Part shown: positions 5,363 through 8,262 of the stretch, piece by piece
Numbering within the stretch: the first letter of the stretch is position 1
How the letters are laid out: each line of letters begins with the position of its first letter
Origin: Candidatus Margulisiibacteriota bacterium
GTDB lineage: Bacteria; Margulisbacteria; Marinamargulisbacteria; DT-59
Length of the DNA stretch: 8,262 bases
Direction of reading: 5' to 3'
Assembly: GCA_013215865.1 (NCBI GenBank)
Contig: JABSQL010000025.1
Location: forward strand, 1 to 8,262
Notes under the pieces: generated by a model
What the model was told of the DNA's origin: nothing
Database searches by the model: none
The model's input: only the letters and a program-made list of their open reading frames with translations
Position numbers and translations under genes: made by a program

Positions 5363-5493
5363 CTTTTATTTTTCCTTTTGGAGTTTAACTTGCTCTATTT
5401 ATGTAAATCCAAAAATGCAGTATATACTACAATATAATACACATATAAATTATGCAAGTATAATTATGTTGTAAAGGGATGTAAAATTTAAGA

Positions 5494-5679
5494 ATGGATA
5501 AATCTCAAATCATTTTGGAGCTAGTGCGTAAAAAAACCAAGCGGGTGACCCTGATGTTAAATCCAAAGCTTTGGGAGATGGTTACTCAGACAGCTAAAGA
5601 GGATGATAAGCTGCCAACAAATATTATTGAAGAACTTGTGATTGATTGGCTGAATGCCAAAGGGAAAATTAAAGAGTAA
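5494..5679 (+). CDS. Ribbon-helix-helix protein, probable antitoxin or repressor
   Basis: This 61-residue protein has the layout of a ribbon-helix-helix DNA-binding dimer: a basic start, the beta-strand KRVTLMLNP at 16-24, helix A LWEMVTQTAKEDD at 26-38, a PTN turn and helix B IIEELVIDWLNAKG at 44-57. RHH proteins of this size are usually antitoxins or repressors. No toxin gene follows directly; the next gene, 11 bases on, is another antitoxin-like protein. Its ribosome site is weak (AAG close to the ATG). A 5'-truncated paralogue lies at 6417-6560. The 130 bases before it are very A/T rich, with a TATAAT at 5459-5464 but no good -35. Confidence 0.75.
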   Translation: MDKSQIILELVRKKTKRVTLMLNPKLWEMVTQTAKEDDKLPTNIIEELVIDWLNAKGKIKE

Positions 5680-5690
5680 CATAAAAACTG

Positions 5691-5891
5691 ATGGCTGAAT
5701 GTAAACCGAACACTAATACAGAGGAGCTCATGATTATGGAACAAACTTGGGATTCGCTTTGTCATAATAACCATGGGTTAGAGTTCCCAGATTGGCATCG
5801 GGAAGTGCTGTCAAATAGAAGAAAGGCTCTTGATTCAGGGGATGCATCGTTTATAACGTTGGAAAAATTAAAAAGCCGTTTCCGTAAATGA
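5691..5891 (+). CDS. Addiction-module component, RelB/TIGR02574-like antitoxin (orphan)
   Basis: A 66-residue protein matching the putative addiction-module component family: the TEELMIMEQTWDSL helix at 10-23, FPDWHREVLSNRRKALDSG at 32-50, and FITLEKLKSRFRK at the end. In intact modules it neutralises a ParE/RelE-type toxin encoded just downstream. Here no toxin follows: the next gene is a truncated ParE on the other strand, 12 bases away, which belongs to the ParD operon. The first ATG has no ribosome site; ATGs at 5730 and 5736 follow GAGGAG but would cut the conserved helix. It may be expressed with the RHH gene 11 bases before it. An orphan could neutralise toxins carried elsewhere. Confidence 0.8.
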   Translation: MAECKPNTNTEELMIMEQTWDSLCHNNHGLEFPDWHREVLSNRRKALDSGDASFITLEKLKSRFRK

Positions 5892-5903
5892 ACCTCAAGG
5901 ACG

Positions 5904-6026
5904 TTATTGTGTTTTAATTAAGTCCTCTATAAAAGTCATCGCTCTAAAAGGGCTGTCTTGAGCAATATACCCAGCAACAGCGTCAATGTCTTTATCAACT
6001 TGAAGAGAAGCCTTAACTACATACAT
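5904..6026 (-). pseudogene. ParE-type toxin, truncated to 40 residues
   Basis: The frame begins at an ATG 4 bases after the ParD-type gene's stop and reads KASLQVDKDIDAVAGYIAQD at 5-24, then SPFRAMTFIEDLI, matching the N-terminal helical hairpin of ParE/RelE toxins (D-L/I-x-x-I/V-x-x-Y-I-A-x-D-x-P-x-x-A). It stops with TAA after 40 codons, where family members run to about 90-105. The beta-sheet core and the C-terminal half are missing, and the DNA beyond the stop is the convergent addiction-module gene, so the deletion is real and not just an early stop. It should be non-toxic. Confidence 0.78.
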
Positions 6027-6030
6027 TTGA

Positions 6031-6285
6031 TTAAGCAGGGGGCATATATTTTATTGCTAATTTTTCCATCGCTTTATCAATATATTCCTGATTTAATTCT
6101 AACGAGTCTCCGTTTTTATGTTGCTCCCGACTTTTTTGGATCCCTCTATCAATATCTCTTTCTATAAGTTGGGCTATGGTATGTCTATCTGCTTCAGCAG
6201 AAGACCTGTAAAACCCGTTTCTTACTTGCTCTTCTAAAAGCTGTTCAACTTCGATGTTTCTATCCTGTTTCATTGCCATAGCCAT
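6031..6285 (-). CDS. ParD-family antitoxin (CC2985-like)
   Basis: An 84-residue protein with the ParD pattern: VEQLLEEQVRNGFYRSSAEA at 13-32, the G-x-Y-x-S-x-x-E motif of the RHH N-terminal domain, then RHTIAQLIERDIDRGIQ and a C-terminal toxin-wrapping segment. ParD proteins bind their own promoter and neutralise ParE. The start has three near ATGs (6285, 6279, 6273); GGAGG lies 4 bases before the first and 10 before the second, so either of these two may be used. Its cognate toxin, encoded 4 bases on, is truncated, so this antitoxin is probably free to act on ParE proteins elsewhere or is decaying. The antitoxin itself looks intact. Confidence 0.85.
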   Translation of the reverse strand: MAMAMKQDRNIEVEQLLEEQVRNGFYRSSAEADRHTIAQLIERDIDRGIQKSREQHKNGDSLELNQEYIDKAMEKLAIKYMPPA

Positions 6286-6294
6286 AGTACCTCC

Positions 6295-6323
6295 ATTGTA
6301 TTAGATTATTTATATTTAGGCAA
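6295..6323 (-). promoter_or_regulatory. Candidate sigma70 promoter of the ParD operon
   Basis: On the minus strand TTGCCT (6318-6323) and TACAAT (6295-6300) are 17 bases apart. The position is close: transcription would start within or just after the GGAGG, leaving little leader, so the promoter may be real but the ribosome site would be partly lost. Confidence 0.4.
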
Positions 6324-6416
6324 AAGAGCCACTTGTATTTCATATGCCCAATACATAAATACTTTAAACGTCTCTTATTTTCCCTTCTAACTATCTGTAT
6401 GTATTCCCGCTATTAA

Positions 6417-6560
6417 AAAAAGACACGTAGAGTTAGTTTAATGTTGAATCCTGAATTTTGGGATTTGGTCGTTGAATCTTCTAAAGAAGAGGGTAAATAT
6501 TCCACAAATGTCATTGAAGACTTTTTGTTGGATTGGTTAATTAAAAAAGGTAAGGTTTAG
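6417..6560 (+). pseudogene. 5'-truncated ribbon-helix-helix gene
   Basis: From 6417 the frame reads KKTRRVSLMLNPEFWDLVVE, then SSKEEGKYSTNVIEDFLLDWLIKKGKV and TAG, aligned throughout with residues 13-59 of the protein at 5494-5679 (about half identical). A TAA at 6414-6416 ends the frame upstream, and I see no match to the first 12 residues of the paralogue. An ATG at 6441 could start a 39-residue protein, but this begins inside the beta-strand that contacts DNA, and no ribosome site precedes it. A short inverted repeat (CTGTTT/AAACAG, 6570-6583) follows without a T-run. Confidence 0.7.
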
Positions 6561-6610
6561 TGCCTGTTGCTGTTTAAAAACAGTAATATTTGGTTTATGT
6601 TAAAACTTGC

Positions 6611-6644
6611 TTAACAAAAGGGGCCTAGATATGATCTAAGCCCC
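6611..6644 (-). terminator. Intrinsic terminator of the 6695-8262 gene
   Basis: On the minus strand an 11-base stem (arms 6634-6644 and 6620-6630, GGGGCTTAGAT with ATCTAGGCCCC) closes a CAT loop, using one U-G pair, and is followed at once by TTTTG. On the plus strand the same pair is a C-A mismatch, so the stem is better in the minus direction. It lies 51 bases past the gene's stop. Confidence 0.88.
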
Positions 6645-6694
6645 GAAATCAAGAGTAGTTGCAAAGATAGCTTTATTTTTTACCTTCAATTACC

Positions 6695-8262
6695 TTAATC
6701 ATCCTCGCTAGTTAAAGCATCCATAAACTGTCCAGCACCTTTTGCTATAAGCAACCCACCTTCTTTAAGTAAATATAACAATAGAACTGCTGTATATCCT
6801 AAAAAGATACCAGATGTAGCAATATTTTCCGCTATATCACTGTGACTTAGCTCCGTTTCTCCTAGTAGATTCTTGGCTGCTTTGGGATTAAGTATTCCAT
6901 ATTTTGCAATACCAGTCACAACAGGCTTGCTTACTGTTAAAATGCCAGTAACTAAACCATAATCGGCTTTTTCCCAAGTATCTGATTTCTTTACATTCCC
7001 AAACAGAATTTTTACAGCACCAGAAAGTAAGCCATAATGATACCAATTGGTATCAGAATCACCACTTAATAATGCTTTCTCTGAACTACCCCACCCAAGA
7101 CGAACAGCAGTCGGCCAAGCTTTTTGTACGACTATTTGAAGTAGCTTACCCGCTCCTATAAGCAAGCCCGTCAAAAAACCGGCTTTGAACAAATTCTGAA
7201 CATTGCCTACGGGCTTATTCCAAAATTGATCTATTTTGTGTGTTTGAGTTTGATTGATGCCTACGATTCTGAATATGTCCACAGTAAATTTTACAATATT
7301 AACGGCTAGGCCCACCACTCCTTTGATCAGTTTTGCTAGACCAGAATCTTCTTCATGGTAAATATTTTGAACGCTCATACGGCTTGAAAAACCCAACCAT
7401 TTGTTATTGACGCCTTTAGTTTCTCCTTGCATATACCACCAGTCTTTATTTGAATCACTACTCTGGTTCATTCTAAAACCTTTAATGGCGCTTATTGGAT
7501 GTATGCCCCTAATTGGTTTGCCACCATTTCTGGTATTTTTATATGTATTATGGGCTTTGGTATCTGTATGTATTTTCGTTAATATATCTTTGCCTATATC
7601 TTCGTATCCTTTAGGAAAAGAAAAATCCACTTCCCTTTCTTCGCCATTTGATTGCCATAGGAATCGTGAATTAAATCTATATGTACCTCTATTGGTTTCT
7701 TCAATAATCTTTGCATCTAAAAAAAGTTTTATGAGTTTGTCATTTTCTATATCACCAAGGTTGCTATGTTCTGCAAACATATATTTGTTAAATCGGCCCT
7801 TAGGCACCATTCCAGGCTTGTCAAAACCCTCAAATTGTTTAAAGCTGTCGTGGTTTTCAATTATACTGGTTAAAGTTTTCTCGTATTTTACACATTTTGA
7901 AGGTACATTAACTTTTGCACGCATAGCCTCAATTGCGGCGGTTCTTAAAGCCACTAAGTCTGCATACACAGAAGCTTTTTCTCCTCCTCCTCCTTCATTG
8001 TAATCATTAAAATAATCTGCAATGGCTTCACGTAATAGGACTTTAATTTTTTCGTAGGCAGGCTTAGCATCCATCTTTTGCTTAAAATTCTTTACAGTAT
8101 CATTTACTGGAGCATCACCAAGTTTCTGCTCTCTGTCAGGTTCTAGATATTCTACTCCTAATCTTTGTTGATGATGTTTAGAATGATGCCTACCATCTTG
8201 ACGATGTCTATGCTCTTCTCTTCTACGCCCCTCGCGAGGCACATGATTTGAATGACGCTTAC
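6695..8262 (-). CDS. Large unrecognised protein with hydrophobic C-terminal half (5' end outside window)
   Basis: The frame is open to the right edge; a GTG at 8240-8242 is a possible start (515 residues), but KRHSNH codons continue upstream and no ribosome site is evident, so the true start is probably outside. Counting from that GTG, residues 1-27 are rich in His, Arg and Lys (REEHRHRQDGRHHSKHH). Residues 45-130 are helical with a Gly4 run at 84-87 encoded by GGA repeats. Residues 160-195 (NLGDIENDKLIKLFL, then GTYRFNSRFLW) could be a winged-helix-like fold. Hydrophobic, glycine-rich segments lie at about 301-329, 350-373, 403-415, 429-447 and 475-500. The end is acidic (TSEDD). I recognise no family. 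A soluble N-terminal region with a membrane-inserting C-terminal half suits a secreted effector or pore-like protein, but this is speculation. Its own terminator follows. Confidence 0.72.
   Translation of the reverse strand, partial: KRHSNHVPREGRRREEHRHRQDGRHHSKHHQQRLGVEYLEPDREQKLGDAPVNDTVKNFKQKMDAKPAYEKIKVLLREAIADYFNDYNEGGGGEKASVYADLVALRTAAIEAMRAKVNVPSKCVKYEKTLTSIIENHDSFKQFEGFDKPGMVPKGRFNKYMFAEHSNLGDIENDKLIKLFLDAKIIEETNRGTYRFNSRFLWQSNGEEREVDFSFPKGYEDIGKDILTKIHTDTKAHNTYKNTRNGGKPIRGIHPISAIKGFRMNQSSDSNKDWWYMQGETKGVNNKWLGFSSRMSVQNIYHEEDSGLAKLIKGVVGLAVNIVKFTVDIFRIVGINQTQTHKIDQFWNKPVGNVQNLFKAGFLTGLLIGAGKLLQIVVQKAWPTAVRLGWGSSEKALLSGDSDTNWYHYGLLSGAVKILFGNVKKSDTWEKADYGLVTGILTVSKPVVTGIAKYGILNPKAAKNLLGETELSHSDIAENIATSGIFLGYTAVLLLYLLKEGGLLIAKGAGQFMDALTSEDD

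Noticed and set aside
5363..5493. tRNA, attachment site or small RNA in the A/T-rich gap
   Set aside because: I found no cloverleaf, no G/C-rich stem with a T-run and no long direct repeat; only A/T-rich DNA with short palindromes such as AGTATATACT.
5958..6167. 69-codon plus-strand frame between the addiction genes
   Set aside because: It is antisense to the ParD-type gene and the ParE remnant, both supported by motifs.
7979..7996. Phase-variable trinucleotide repeat (GGA runs in the large unknown gene)
   Set aside because: It has only four units, and changes by whole triplets would add or remove glycine without shifting the frame.
7401..8003. 200-codon plus-strand open frame opposite the large unknown gene
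   Set aside because: It lies fully antisense to a longer frame with a matching terminator, has no ribosome site, and its hydrophobic composition is that expected from the reverse of the opposite frame.

Overview
The window is AT-rich bacterial DNA with Shine-Dalgarno sites, sigma70-like promoter elements and short intergenic gaps. The gene families (double-CDGSH glutamate-synthase-like protein, class-3-lipase-like protein, mobile mystery proteins A/B, ParDE, AbiEii) are commonest in Proteobacteria, often host-associated or environmental lineages. I cannot name a genus from sequence alone. Left of about 1940 it looks like ordinary chromosome; from about 1990 to 6560 it is an accessory patch of toxin-antitoxin-type genes, gene fragments and repeats.

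Layout. 1-335: 5' part of a minus-strand gene, probably a lipase-like protein, running off the left edge. 336-429: divergent promoter region. 430-1938: a 502-residue protein joining two CDGSH iron-sulfur motifs to an FMN/3Fe-4S glutamate-synthase domain; its start lacks a Shine-Dalgarno and may be leaderless. 1939-2034: an operator-like dyad, a good ribosome site and an 11-codon open frame that looks like the head of a lost gene. 2035-3080 (minus): mobile mystery protein A (XRE-type regulator) and B (Fic-domain protein), a two-gene operon with a candidate operator at 3127-3148. 3081-3732: no intact gene; it holds a perfect 90-bp tandem duplication, a long hairpin, and two fragments of the gene at 5093-5362 in swapped order.

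3733-3981 (plus) is a small XRE-type regulator. It converges on a minus-strand set read 5362 to 4073: an unrecognised 89-residue protein, an AbiEii/AbiGii-type nucleotidyltransferase toxin, and a 93-residue partner overlapping it by 4 bases. 5494-6560 is a cluster of antitoxin-like genes short of toxins: a ribbon-helix-helix protein, an orphan addiction-module component, a ParD-type antitoxin followed by a ParE toxin cut to 40 residues, and a 5'-truncated paralogue of the first gene.

6620-6644 is a clear intrinsic terminator for the long minus-strand gene at 6695-8262. That gene encodes an unrecognised protein with a His/Arg-rich N-terminal stretch and a hydrophobic, glycine-rich C-terminal half, and it is open at the right edge.

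The patch reads as a dock for addiction and defence modules: complete ones (mobile mystery A/B, AbiEii plus partner) beside decayed ones. The least-described features are the permuted fragments of the small 5093-5362 gene around the AbiEii locus and the large membrane-prone protein on the right.
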